NCBI GenBank assembly: GCA_016712415.1
Contig: JADJRC010000049.1
Coordinates: 1 to 64,000 of the forward strand
Direction: 5' to 3'
Length of the DNA stretch: 64,000 nt
From: Lewinellaceae bacterium
Lineage (GTDB): Bacteria > Bacteroidota > Bacteroidia > Chitinophagales > Saprospiraceae
Shown: positions 54,644 to 63,914 of the stretch, piece by piece
Layout of the letters: each line of letters begins with the position of its first letter
Numbering within the stretch: the stretch's first letter is position 1
Notes under the pieces: generated by a model
What the model saw: only the letters and a program-made list of their open reading frames with translations
The model's database searches: none
What the model was told of the DNA's origin: nothing
Translations under genes and position numbers: made by a program

Positions 54644-57600
54644 CTACCTTGTGTCCGCACAGCGGAGGCGTTACCGTAAAGTTCTTCGTTGCATTCGAGC
54701 AGTTGATCGTCGGCGCCTCGTTGTCCTGAAGCGTCACTTTCGACTGGCAACTCTTCGTGTTGCCCGCCGCATCCGTTACCACAAACGTTACCGTTTGCAT
54801 CGCTCCGTGCAGGTACCCGAAAGCCGTGCCCGCTGCCGGTGACTGCGTTACGTTTACCACCCCGCAGTTGTCTGTCGATACCAGGTCGCCCATCATGTTC
54901 GGAACCCCGCCAGAGCAGTCGCCAGTACCGTTCGACGACGTCGTCGCGTATACAGGTACCGGGCAGTGGTTGATGAACGGACGCTCCCGGTCTTCTACCG
55001 TTACCGAGAATGTGCAGTCCGTGGAATTGCCCGCATCATCCGTCACCCGGAACGATACCCACGTCGTGCCCGTCTGGAATTCCTGGCCGCTGGCCGGACC
55101 CGACAGTTGTGTCAGGGTGTAGTTCGGGCAGTTGTCGCCAAAATAAGGGTAGGCGTACAGCACCGCTGCATCACATTCCCCTATGTCCGTCGTCACTGTT
55201 GTGTTCGAAGGACATGTGATCGTCGGTTCAATAGGATCTTTGACCTCGATCGTGAACGAGCAGGATGCTACGTTACCCGATGCGTCGTATACATTATAGG
55301 TCTCTACATAAAGACCGCCGTATTCGTAATAGTGAATGCCGCCACCGAAGCCGGCCTGGAGCACAGTCAAGGGGTTCGGGCAGTTATCCGTACCTACAGG
55401 AGCCGTGTAAGAGAGCGATACGCCGCAAGGGCCGCTCGCTTCGAGGCGGGGGTTGGCAAGCGGTGAGCCGCCATTGCCGCCATACAGACCACCACCTACA
55501 TTGACCACGATGTTTGTCGGGCAGTAGATGACCGGGTCCTGTATGTCGTTTACGGTTACCGTAAACAGGCACTCGGCAAAGTCATTGCTGGCTGCGTCTA
55601 CATAGCGCCATACCACCGTCGTCACCCCTACAGGGAAGGTCGAACCGGGGGTCAATCCTTCGATCAACTCACCCGTCAGGTGGTTGCCGTCGCAGTTGTC
55701 TTTGAACCATGCGTCGTAGTCGACACGGGCGCCACAAATATTTTCATCGTTATTGGCCACAATGTCGGCGGGGCATTCCTGTACCGTCGGGTCATCATCG
55801 TCTGTTACCGTGACGATGTATTTGCAGGTGCGTATGTTGTTCGCCGCGTCGCGGGCCGTCCACACTACGATCGTATTACCGGTGGGGAATACCGCGCCCT
55901 GCAGGGTGCCCGTATTGTTGTAGTCGTTCTTCAGCGAAGTCACGCCGCAGTTGTCTGTCGCCGTGGCGTTCAGACCCGTGCCACCCATCGTGAACGAGCA
56001 GTTCCCAAGGTTCGTTCCGAAGTCCTGGAACCCGCTCGGGCATGCAATGTCCGGCAACTGCATGTCCCGGATCGTTACATCCCATGCACATATCGCCGTG
56101 TTGCCCGAAGGGTCGGTCGCTTTGTACCGCACCGTCGTCGTCCCTACAGGGAAGAATCCACCCGGTGCAGGGCCGTCTGTCTGTACTACCGTTACCCCGC
56201 AGTCGTCGTGCGCTACCGGCGCTACCCAGAATACATTTGCGCCACACTTGTCCACGTCGTTGTTCAGCGTCACATCCGAAGGGCAGTTCACAAATACTGG
56301 CTTCACATTGTCCGTGATCGTGTATGTCACCGAGCAGGTCCGCGTGTTGCCGCCTGCATCCGTGATCGTCCACACCACCGTCGTGTTCCCTACCGGAAGT
56401 ATCGCGCCTTCAAGCGTGTGCTCGTTCGGCGCCGAAATATAATTGTGCGTCCGTACTGCTCCCTGGCAGTTGTCCGCAAACGACGGGTTCGTACCGTCTG
56501 ATCCGCTTACTACGTGCCCGCATACCGGAGGCGTTACATAAAAATCTGTACTCACATTGCAGTCGATCGACGGCTTCTCGTCGTCTTTCAGCGTCACTTT
56601 CGACTGGCAAGAACTCGTGTTGCCCGCAGCGTCAGTGACAACAAACGTTACCGTCTGCATCGCTCCGTGCGTGAACCCAAGGTCCGAGCCCGGTGCCGGG
56701 CTCTGCGTAACTCCCGTCACACCGCAGTTATCCGTCGATACCAGGTCGCCACGCATGTCCGGAATCTCTCCCGTGCAGTCGCCCGTACCGTTCGACGACG
56801 ATACCGTGATCACCGGGTTCGGGCAGTGGTTGATGAACGGACGCTCCCGGTCTTCTACCGTTACCGTGAACGAACACGTCGTCGAGTTACCCGCATCGTC
56901 CGTCACTACGAACGATACCCCTGTCGTCCCAACCTGGAACTCCTGGCCACTGTTCGGGCCCGACAACTGCGTCAGCGTACCCGGGGCAGTTGTCCCCAAA
57001 GTACGGAAACGCATAACTCACCGCCGCGTCGCACTCCCCGATATCTGTCGTTACCGTCGTATTCGATGGGCACGTGATCGTCGGGTCCACCGGGTCTTTT
57101 ACCCGGATCGTGAACGAACACCACGTGCTGTTGCCCGCGTTGTCCACCACGTTATAGGTCTCGGTATAAATACCGCCATATTCATAATAATTCGTCCCGC
57201 TGCCAAGACCGCTCGCCAGCGTCGTCACAACACCCGCACAGTTGTCTGTGCCGACAGGAGCCGTGTACGCAAGGCTCACGCCGCAGGGACCCGAACCTAC
57301 CAGCACAGGGTTCGCCGATGGCGCTCCGCCGTTGCCGCCGCTCAGGCTGCCGTCTACTTCAACTACGATATTCGACGGACATGTGATCTTCGGATCTTCG
57401 TCGTCGCGTACCGTGATCGTGAAGTTGCATACCGCAGGACCGTTGCCCGACGGGTCGAAGTACCACCATTCCACTACCGTGGTACCTACGTTGAAAAAGT
57501 CGCCCGATGAGCCACCCTGGATCAACGTGCCCGGCTGGTACGCTCCGCCGCAGTTGTCGTTAAAGCGCGGCAGCGCGTACGATACCTCGGCGCCGCAGTC

Positions 57601-58210
57601 GCCAGCATCGTTCGACACCGTCTTGTCCTGCGGGCACGACGCTACCGTCGGTGCGTCGTTGTCCACCACGATCACTGCAAACGTGCAGGTCGCCGTGTTG
57701 CCTGACCAGTCTTCCGCTTTCCACGTCACCACGATCGGCCAGGGGCCTACCGGGAACACCGCGCCGTTCAGCGTCGGGGAGTTCGTGTAGTCGTTCCGAA
57801 CGTAATCCAGGCCGCAGTTCTCCACCACACTGGCGTTCAGGTACGTGCCGGTCAGCGTGTGTGAGCAGTTGCCGTTGTTCGTCTCCAGGTACTGGATACC
57901 GGACGGACACTCGATGTCCGGCAGTTGCATGTCGCGTACCGTTACTTTGAATTCGCATACTGCAGTCTGGCCGTAATCGTCGTTTGCCACATATTTAATG
58001 GTATGCATGCCAACCGGGAAGAAGGAACCGGTTGTTTTGCCATCCAGCGGCAATACCTGATAAATGTTCACCTGGAAAGGAGAACAATTGTCCGTTGCGG
58101 TTGGCGGTTGCCAGTTTACATTGGCGCCGCATTTGTCTACATCGTTGTTGACGATCATATCGGCCGGGCAGGTAAGGAAGACCGGCGGGGTTACGTCTTT
58201 TACAGTAAGT
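52580..58210 (-). repeat. Three tandem 1.86-1.9 kb super-repeats, each of seven HYR domains
   Basis: The segment GGGCAGTGGTTGATGAACGG occurs at 56821 and again at 54961, exactly 1860 bp (620 codons) apart. A weaker third copy of this junction is near 53110. Other marks (the DKCGAN, DMQLPDI and DPTVQECP repeats) recur with the same 1.86-1.90 kb step. Each unit carries the same seven HYR types in the same order, so the gene grew by duplicating a seven-domain block. Confidence 0.75.
54573..57014 (-). CDS. Giant HYR protein 2, fragment
   Basis: This 813-codon frame covers one full seven-HYR super-repeat and parts of its neighbours, from TQLSGPNSGQEFQVGTTGVS to ADNTHPSF. It contains two copies of the EDRERPFINHCP junction exactly 1860 bp apart. 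Two one-base losses near 54605 and 54565 separate it from the next fragment. Confidence 0.75.
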   Translation of the reverse strand: MRFRTLGTTAPGTLTQLSGPNSGQEFQVGTTGVSFVVTDDAGNSTTCSFTVTVEDRERPFINHCPNPVITVSSSNGTGDCTGEIPDMRGDLVSTDNCGVTGVTQSPAPGSDLGFTHGAMQTVTFVVTDAAGNTSSCQSKVTLKDDEKPSIDCNVSTDFYVTPPVCGHVVSGSDGTNPSFADNCQGAVRTHNYISAPNEHTLEGAILPVGNTTVVWTITDAGGNTRTCSVTYTITDNVKPVFVNCPSDVTLNNDVDKCGANVFWVAPVAHDDCGVTVVQTDGPAPGGFFPVGTTTVRYKATDPSGNTAICAWDVTIRDMQLPDIACPSGFQDFGTNLGNCSFTMGGTGLNATATDNCGVTSLKNDYNNTGTLQGAVFPTGNTIVVWTARDAANNIRTCKYIVTVTDDDDPTVQECPADIVANNDENICGARVDYDAWFKDNCDGNHLTGELIEGLTPGSTFPVGVTTVVWRYVDAASNDFAECLFTVTVNDIQDPVIYCPTNIVVNVGGGLYGGNGGSPLANPRLEASGPCGVSLSYTAPVGTDNCPNPLTVLQAGFGGGIHYYEYGGLYVETYNVYDASGNVASCSFTIEVKDPIEPTITCPSNTTVTTDIGECDAAVLYAYPYFGDNCPNYTLTQLSGPASGQEFQTGTTWVSFRVTDDAGNSTDCTFSVTVEDRERPFINHCPVPVYATTSSNGTGDCSGGVPNMMGDLVSTDNCGVVNVTQSPAAGTAFGYLHGAMQTVTFVVTDAAGNTKSCQSKVTLQDNEAPTINCSNATKNFTVTPPLCGHKVVAADNTHPSFRTTATERSGRTTS

Positions 58211-59475
58211 TTGAAAACTTCCTCATCCGGGCAGTAGCCTGCGCGGGTTGCGGTTACGGTAATATAATAGTCGCTTTCGACTGTAGTAGTCAGGAAAGAG
58301 GGTATCTCGGGATCGGCGCCGGAAGCAGAGCCATTGGCCAGGCCGGCACCTGCACCACCGGTCCAGGAATAGGTATAATTCTGGCCGAGCGGCAACGCGC
58401 TCAATTCAATCGGATCAACCTGCGAACCCGGGCATACCGTGATGTCGGGCAATGGGGTGATGGCGATCGAAGTGCTATTTGATATATTTATTGAAATGCT
58501 GTTCCAGCCGGAGCAGCCATTATCATCCGTTACTTCATAAGAAAGGTTAATGGTACCGGAGCCGGACGCGCTTACATGCGCATTTTGGGAAGAGGCGTTG
58601 GTCAGGTTGACACCCGAAGCACTGCCGCCGGTATGTACCCATTGGTGGGCAGTATAGTTACCCGAACCGCCGGCAGGATTGCCAAACAGGTCAACAACCG
58701 TACCCGAGCAAGCCGACATAGCGGAAGCCGTGGGGTTGGATGTTGGCTTGGGCCAGATTCTCAAGGGCACCGGGCCTGCAAGCCAGCAACCTGCGCTGCT
58801 TTCAATACGGGCATAAATCGTTTTGCTGGCTACATTGACAGCGTAGCTGCTTGCCTGCCCGTTGGAAAAGGCCGAGGAATTAGAAACGGCATCGGCCAAA
58901 GTCGAATAATACTTAACCGTCCAGGCGCCGCCATTATTAATAATAGGACTCACTTCGGTAATCAAGTTCCAGGTGGCCGCATACCCACCGGGTGAAGTGG
59001 AGCATTTCCACTGTTCACCTGCATGGGTATTGGGCGACGGGTTCGTATTAACCGTAACAAGTTTGTAGGTCGAACCACATCCCCCTGTTGCCGTACAACG
59101 CAGGGTAACCGTACCGGGGCGACCAAAATTCGTGGTCTCCATGGTGACGGTTGCTGTGTTTTGTCCGGAGAGGCTGTTTTGAACAACCAACAGAGATGCT
59201 ACCCCCCCCGTGTTCTCCACGGTCCATGCATAACTACCGCCGCCGGAAAGCGAAGCGGTAAAGGAAATGGTATGAGGTCCTCCACGAAGATTCAACTCTT
59301 GGTCGGGGCATGCTTCCTTTGAAGAAGGATTGATGCTAAGCGTACAAGGAGGAAGGTTGTCGCCTTCAACGGGCGGGTTCCCGGCCCAAACTGAAGTGAC
59401 TGTACAACAAAGACACAGCCAAAGGGCGGATCGAGAGATAATACTGCCGGGAAACAGGGAGTAAACTTTTCTCAT
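56887..59475 (-). CDS. Giant HYR protein 2, N-terminal fragment with signal peptide
   Basis: This is an 862-codon frame. The signal peptide is MRKVYSLFPGSIISRSALWL with a likely cut near SVWAG. Residues ~45-400 contain PKD/Ig-like segments (GPHTISFTASLSGGGSYAWT, NTHAGEQWKCSTSPGGYAAT, YTYSWTGGAGAG). The HYR series begins at VFLTCPADMIVNNDVDKCGA. One extra C near 56985 ends the frame within DNCPG; the next fragment continues it. Confidence 0.8.
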   Translation of the reverse strand: MRKVYSLFPGSIISRSALWLCLCCTVTSVWAGNPPVEGDNLPPCTLSINPSSKEACPDQELNLRGGPHTISFTASLSGGGSYAWTVENTGGVASLLVVQNSLSGQNTATVTMETTNFGRPGTVTLRCTATGGCGSTYKLVTVNTNPSPNTHAGEQWKCSTSPGGYAATWNLITEVSPIINNGGAWTVKYYSTLADAVSNSSAFSNGQASSYAVNVASKTIYARIESSAGCWLAGPVPLRIWPKPTSNPTASAMSACSGTVVDLFGNPAGGSGNYTAHQWVHTGGSASGVNLTNASSQNAHVSASGSGTINLSYEVTDDNGCSGWNSISINISNSTSIAITPLPDITVCPGSQVDPIELSALPLGQNYTYSWTGGAGAGLANGSASGADPEIPSFLTTTVESDYYITVTATRAGYCPDEEVFKLTVKDVTPPVFLTCPADMIVNNDVDKCGANVNWQPPTATDNCSPFQVNIYQVLPLDGKTTGSFFPVGMHTIKYVANDDYGQTAVCEFKVTVRDMQLPDIECPSGIQYLETNNGNCSHTLTGTYLNASVVENCGLDYVRNDYTNSPTLNGAVFPVGPWPIVVTWKAEDWSGNTATCTFAVIVVDNDAPTVASCPQDKTVSNDAGDCGAEVSYALPRFNDNCGGAYQPGTLIQGGSSGDFFNVGTTVVEWWYFDPSGNGPAVCNFTITVRDDEDPKITCPSNIVVEVDGSLSGGNGGAPSANPVLVGSGPCGVSLAYTAPVGTDNCAGVVTTLASGLGSGTNYYEYGGIYTETYNVVDNAGNSTWCSFTIRVKDPVDPTITCPSNTTVTTDIGECDAAVSYAFPYFGDNCPGYADAVVGPEQWPGVPGWDDRGIVRSDGRCG

Positions 59476-60222
59476 GTGAAATTATATTAGGATGATAAAG
59501 ACGCCGAAGCGAGTGAAATTCAATCAAATGATTATCTGTTATGACTGAAATTGTTGATTATTCAAAATTGATCACTTGCAAACTTCCTCAAAACAGAAAA
59601 GCCAGATTCTGACTACCACTTTGAGGTGTTATCAAAACTGACCACTAAATATTTTCCAAACGGGTTATGCAAAAGCACAACAGAACCGTTTTATATAGAC
59701 TCTACGTGTTTGTCGACGGTATCCTGAAATTCAACAGGATCATTCCATTTCATACACGGCAATAAAGGTCACATCGAACAAGGCATACACAACCGGACAC
59801 ACGAGTAGACAGTGCCTGCTCGAATCGGAAAAGGGAAAAGTACTGTAGGAGAGAAGAGAATCAGACGCGGGAACTCGTCGTTATCAGTAGCCGGACGAAA
59901 GAACTGTCCGGACAAACTTCGCTCACGAGATTACTTCGATTAAAAGAAAACATATCAATCAGGAGGCAAATGTAGAAAAGGATTACTATTATCTCCAAGA
60001 ACTGACATTAAAATTTTATTATGCTTTATGAAACGGTGGGGATTTACGAGGTTCAGGTTTTTCAGACTTTTGCACTCCCCAAAAAGAAGCCCCTCCCAAT
60101 GTATTGTTTGGGAACTGCTCTTTCGGCATGGAAAATGCTACAAATATTATGCCGAAACGTCAAGTATTGGAAGTTAATTTCAAGACACACCTCCGTCATA
60201 AAGTCAAGTTGCACTGCTCCGC
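59476..60222. other. 750-bp intergenic region between divergent giant HYR gene and E1 gene
   Basis: No gene is supported; the plus-strand frame opening at 60021 overlaps the E1 gene and resembles nothing. The stretch is AT-rich in its first 250 bp. No exact TAnnTTTG box facing the giant gene and no strong hairpin were found. Confidence 0.4.
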
Positions 60223-62223
60223 ATGAACACAAAAACTGCACCACGCAAAGCCGGGCGAACAGCCCGAAAACCAGAACCCAACAACCTCTTTTCCGGGACG
60301 ACCATGGCACCGGAGGTACTTTTAGGCCTGTATGAACAGCTCGTAAAACCTCGACTGATTGAGGAAAAGATGTTGAACCTGTTGCGGCAGGGGCGAATAT
60401 CCAAATGGTTTTCGGGAATAGGACAGGAGGCGATTTCAGTAGGCGCGGCCTGTGCCCTGCTTCCTGATGAAGTCATCTTTACCATGCACCGCAATCTCGG
60501 CGTGTTCACCGCACGCAATATGCCGCTCGACCGGCTGTTTTGCCAGTGGCAGGGCAAACGGGCCGGCTACACCAAGGGGCGCGACAGATCGTTTCATTTC
60601 GGCGCCATGGAGCATCACATCGTCGGCATGATCTCGCACCTCGGCCCCCAACTCTCCCTCGCCGCAGGAGTGGCCATGGCACATAAACTGAAAAAGGAAG
60701 GCCGCGTATCGCTGGCCTTCACGGGTGAAGGCGCCACAAGCCAGGGGGAGTTTCACGAGGCCCTCAATGTCGCCTCGGTATGGAAACTACCTGTTATTTT
60801 CCTGATCGAAAACAATGGCTACGGCCTGAGCACCCGCCCCTCGGAACAGTACGCCTGCGAGAGCCTCATTGACCGGGCTAAAGGGTACGGTATGCGCGGA
60901 CTAAGTATCGATGGCAACAATATCCTGGAGGTGTATGATACAATAAAAGGGCTGGCCGAGGAAATGCGTCAAAATCCCGAGCCGGTACTGCTCGAATGCC
61001 GGACGTTCCGGATGCGCGGACACGAAGAGGCCAGCGGTACAAAATACGTCCCGAAAGAGCTCATGGAAGCCTGGGCCCAAAAAGATCCCCTGGACAACTT
61101 TGAACGCTGGCTGCTCGAAGCAGGCATCCTGAGTGAAGCACACCGGCAATCGGTTCGCGAGCAATACAAAAAAGATATCCTCAGCGCCGTTGAGGTAATG
61201 TTTGCCGAGCCCGAACCGGCGCCTGATACGGAAGAAGAACTGCGCGATGTGTACGCGCCGCACGATGGACGCGCCGTCGAAGCGACGGGCTTATCCAGGG
61301 ACCTGCGTTTTATTGACGCCATCTCCGACGGGTTGCGCGAAGCCATGAAACGCCATCCCAACCTGATCCTCATGGGACAGGACATCGCCGACTATGGCGG
61401 GGTGTTCAAGATCACACAGGGTTTTACCGACGAATTCGGGAAAGAACGTGTGCGGAACACGCCGCTTTGCGAAAGTGCCATCGTCGGCATCGGGCTCGGA
61501 TTGAGCATGGGCGGCTTCAAAAGCATGGTGGAAATGCAGTTTGCCGACTTCGTCACCTGCGGCTTCAACCAGATCGTGAACAACCTGGCCAAACTGCACT
61601 GGCGCTGGGGCGAAAAAGCCGATGTCGTGGTGCGCATGCCCACCGGCGGCGGCACCGGCGCCGGGCCATTCCATTCGCAAAGCAACGAGGCATGGTTCAC
61701 CCACGTCCCAGGGCTGAAGGTTGTATACCCTTCAACCCCTTACGACGCCAAAGGTCTGCTGCTCGCATCTTTTGACGACCCCAATCCCGTGATGTTTTTC
61801 GAACACAAGGGGCTGTACCGCAGCGAAAGCGGCCCGGTGCCGGAAGGGTATTACACCGTGGAGATCGGCAAGGCAAGGCAGGTGCGCACCGGAAGCGAGG
61901 TGAGCATCATTACGTATGGCCTCGGCGTCAGATGGGCTCAAAAAGTGACGGAAGAAATGGAACTTGACGCCGATATCGTCGATCTGCGTTCGCTCGTGCC
62001 GCTCGATTACGAAGCGATAACCGCATCGGTAAAACGCACCGGCCGGGTACTGATCCTGCACGAAGACACGCTTTTCGGCGGAATAGGCGGCGAAATCGCC
62101 GCCTGGATATCTGAAAGCCTGTTCGAAAGCCTGGACGCACCGGTGCTGCGCGCTGCAAGCCTTGATACGCCGGTGCCGTTAGCCATCCCGCTGGAGCAGC
62201 ATTTCTTCCCCTGGAGCGCATGA
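60223..62223 (+). CDS. 2-oxoacid dehydrogenase E1, fused alpha-beta subunits
   Basis: This 666-aa protein joins both E1 subunits. The alpha part (~30-340) shows GIGQEAISVGAACALLPDEV, the thiamine-diphosphate motif FTGEGATSQGEFHEALNVAS ending in ENNGYG, and RMRGHEEASGTKY. The beta part (~365-666) shows LILMGQDIADYGGVFKITQG, then VRNTPLCESAIVGIGLGLSM, VRMPTGGGTGAGPFHSQSNE and VDLRSLVPLDYEAI. The fusion is common in Bacteroidota. By similarity it is a branched-chain or pyruvate-type E1, decarboxylating a 2-oxoacid and passing the acyl group to E2. No E2 or E3 gene is in the window. Confidence 0.9.
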   Translation: MNTKTAPRKAGRTARKPEPNNLFSGTTMAPEVLLGLYEQLVKPRLIEEKMLNLLRQGRISKWFSGIGQEAISVGAACALLPDEVIFTMHRNLGVFTARNMPLDRLFCQWQGKRAGYTKGRDRSFHFGAMEHHIVGMISHLGPQLSLAAGVAMAHKLKKEGRVSLAFTGEGATSQGEFHEALNVASVWKLPVIFLIENNGYGLSTRPSEQYACESLIDRAKGYGMRGLSIDGNNILEVYDTIKGLAEEMRQNPEPVLLECRTFRMRGHEEASGTKYVPKELMEAWAQKDPLDNFERWLLEAGILSEAHRQSVREQYKKDILSAVEVMFAEPEPAPDTEEELRDVYAPHDGRAVEATGLSRDLRFIDAISDGLREAMKRHPNLILMGQDIADYGGVFKITQGFTDEFGKERVRNTPLCESAIVGIGLGLSMGGFKSMVEMQFADFVTCGFNQIVNNLAKLHWRWGEKADVVVRMPTGGGTGAGPFHSQSNEAWFTHVPGLKVVYPSTPYDAKGLLLASFDDPNPVMFFEHKGLYRSESGPVPEGYYTVEIGKARQVRTGSEVSIITYGLGVRWAQKVTEEMELDADIVDLRSLVPLDYEAITASVKRTGRVLILHEDTLFGGIGGEIAAWISESLFESLDAPVLRAASLDTPVPLAIPLEQHFFPWSA

Positions 62224-62321
62224 AAGAACAACTGGTGCGACTGGTGCGGTATTGAGCGTTTTTTTCGCCGTGCTTAAGAAAGGGTATCGAGAAAACTGTC
62301 GGCATCAGAATTTGAAGATTC

Positions 62322-63374
62322 TTACCTGCGGTACCACCTCTTCAGCACCTGCTCCCCCTTTTTTCCCTGGGGCGTATAGTCGCGTTCCGGGTATCCTTCG
62401 TGGCCGCGCATATTTGGAAACCATTTCCAGAGAAACCCTCCTGCCCACCAGGTTTCCTGCTGAAAAACGGAAAACAGGGCCTCCAGACAATTGGCCTGCG
62501 CCTGCTCGTTGATGTTGCGCTTCCCGATACCGCGTTCCAATTCCCAGTTGCGCCAGCCGCAGCTGTCGACACTCAGGTATCCGAACTCTGTGAACAATAC
62601 CTGCCTGTCTTGCCGGCGACTGAAATCGCGCAGGCGTTCCCGAATGGGCTGCCAGGCGCTTTTCAGGCGCTCCACATCGGGCGTGGTCTCGTTTACCAGG
62701 GGAAAATAGCCGCCCAGGCCAATGTAATCCAGTTCGCTCCAGAACGGCACCTTGTCCCAGTCGTCCCAATTCGACGAATAGGTCAGTTTGCCTTTGTACA
62801 CCTGTTTGACCTTTGCGATCAGGCCGGTCCAGAACTGCGGCCGTTTTTCAATAGCAGTACGGAACTCCGTGCCAATACAAAACATATCCGTCCTGGCAGA
62901 ATCGGCCAGGGCGGCAAAAAACAGGATATAATGCTCATACCCGGCTTCCCACGAAGCCCATTCCTCGTCGGTAGCAAAATCCAGGGCGCCCGTCCAGCCA
63001 CGGGGTATCCAGACTTGCGGTTTGAGCATGACCTTTAGTCCGGCCTCATGTGCCAGGCGTATCGTTTCGCGGGCGCCGGAGGGGCTTTCGCCCCACCATT
63101 GACCGCCGTGCTCGCTGAAACGCACGGTGGATGTGCCCGGACGGGTAAAGGCATAGGGGACTACCGCGATCCAGTTGGCGCCGACCTCATTGACGGCGGG
63201 CATCGGATTTTGTGGAAAGGGTTCGGGAGGTGCGACAAAGGTCAGGCCGTGCATCTTGTCGACCGTTCTGGCAACAACAGGAGCCAGGGAAAGAGCCTGC
63301 CGGGCAACGGGTTGGTCCATGCAGTGTACAAACAGGCAAAGGAAAGTCAGGCAGGCAAAACACAAGTGTTTCAT
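62322..63374 (-). CDS. Glycoside hydrolase, GH113-like
   Basis: The start at 63374 (MKHLCFACLTFLCLFVHCMD) is chosen because it gives an export signal and because the upstream terminator hairpin lies outside the gene. The ~350-aa protein is a TIM-barrel hydrolase: HGLTFVAPPEPFP, GANWIAVVPYAFTRPGTSTV, AHEAGLKVMLKPQVWIPRGW, the acid/base Glu in FCIGTEFR, YSSNWDDWDKVPFWSELDYI and the nucleophile Glu in VLFTEFGYLS, ending in GGFLWKWFPN. GH113 members include beta-mannanases; the substrate here is not certain. The Cys in LFVHC could make it a lipoprotein, although the lipobox is weak. Confidence 0.75.
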   Translation of the reverse strand: MKHLCFACLTFLCLFVHCMDQPVARQALSLAPVVARTVDKMHGLTFVAPPEPFPQNPMPAVNEVGANWIAVVPYAFTRPGTSTVRFSEHGGQWWGESPSGARETIRLAHEAGLKVMLKPQVWIPRGWTGALDFATDEEWASWEAGYEHYILFFAALADSARTDMFCIGTEFRTAIEKRPQFWTGLIAKVKQVYKGKLTYSSNWDDWDKVPFWSELDYIGLGGYFPLVNETTPDVERLKSAWQPIRERLRDFSRRQDRQVLFTEFGYLSVDSCGWRNWELERGIGKRNINEQAQANCLEALFSVFQQETWWAGGFLWKWFPNMRGHEGYPERDYTPQGKKGEQVLKRWYRR

Positions 63375-63380
63375 AAATTT

Positions 63381-63413
63381 CAAGCCCGCCGGGCAGGTGA
63401 ACCGGCGGGCTTG
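63381..63413 (-). terminator. Terminator between the HIT gene and the glycosidase gene
   Basis: CAAGCCCGCCGG and CCGGCGGGCTTG form a perfect 12-bp stem with a 9-nt loop, ending only 6 bp before the glycosidase ATG. Confidence 0.75.
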
Positions 63414-63453
63414 AAAAGTACAACTTTTGTGCAAAAGGATGCACTCAATGAAT

Positions 63454-63855
63454 TCAGAGCACTACCTCCGCTGCAATTTTTGCCGCCAGGTCGCTCATTT
63501 CGTCTGCCGACATAGACACCTTCGCACTGCCGCTGAACGTCACGTCGGCCATACTGTTGAACGGGAGCAGGTGAACGTGGGTATGGCGCACTTCATCGCC
63601 GATAACGACTACACACACCCGCTTGCAGGGCACAACTTTCTTCACGGCCCCGGCTACTTTTTTGGAAAACATCCACAGTCCCGCATACAAGTCGTCGTCT
63701 ACATCAAAAATATAGTCAATTTCCTGCTTGGTGATACACAGGGTGTGGCCTTTGGCCTGAGGACGAACATCCAGAAACGCCAGATAATCAGCCGTTTCCG
63801 CTATCTTGTAACAGGGGATTTCGCCGTTAACGATTCGTGTGAATATGCTTGCCAT
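63454..63855 (-). CDS. HIT family protein
   Basis: The start at 63855 (MASIFTRIVNGEIPCYKIAE) is the standard HIT-family start; an in-frame ATG 15 codons earlier is less likely. The ~133-aa protein shows YLAFLDVRPQAKGHTLCITK and the histidine triad HTHVHLLPF. These are cytosolic nucleotide hydrolases or transferases of the HINT type. It lies 60 bp downstream of greA on the same strand. Confidence 0.93.
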   Translation of the reverse strand: MASIFTRIVNGEIPCYKIAETADYLAFLDVRPQAKGHTLCITKQEIDYIFDVDDDLYAGLWMFSKKVAGAVKKVVPCKRVCVVVIGDEVRHTHVHLLPFNSMADVTFSGSAKVSMSADEMSDLAAKIAAEVVL

Positions 63856-63914
63856 AAAGTAAGATTGAAGTCTGGCGTTTGGAGCATGGTATCGCTCCAA
63901 ACCTCAAACGATTG

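Larger units (their letters stand above)
45786..59475 (-). other. Second giant HYR-repeat T9SS surface protein gene, ~13.7 kb, broken by ~16 frame changes (module copy 2)
   Basis: Read through its frame changes, this is one gene for a protein of about 4560 residues. It has a signal peptide (MRKVYSLFPGSIISRSALWL), PKD/Ig-like segments, about 30 HYR repeats, then dockerin-like, cohesin-like and T9SS tail segments like those of the giant at 35599. Reading-frame switches were located by comparing repeat copies and the intact paralogue. They lie near 56985, 54605, 54565, four at 51630-51490, then 50815, 50575, 50340, 49815, 49000, 48820, 48085, 47870 and 47255. At 56985 and 49815 the change is one extra C in a short C run. 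The fragments are listed separately below. Confidence 0.8.

Noticed and set aside
45786..59475. Regular repeats suggestive of a CRISPR array
   Set aside because: The periodicity is 1.86 kb and ~250 bp, coding for HYR domains, with no short direct repeats and unique spacers.
59810..59850. Sequence TGCTCGAATCGG looked like a tRNA T-arm
   Set aside because: No matching acceptor, D or anticodon arms around it.
60021..60335. Plus-strand frame of 104 codons before the E1 gene
   Set aside because: It overlaps the start of the E1 gene in another frame and has no signal or domain.
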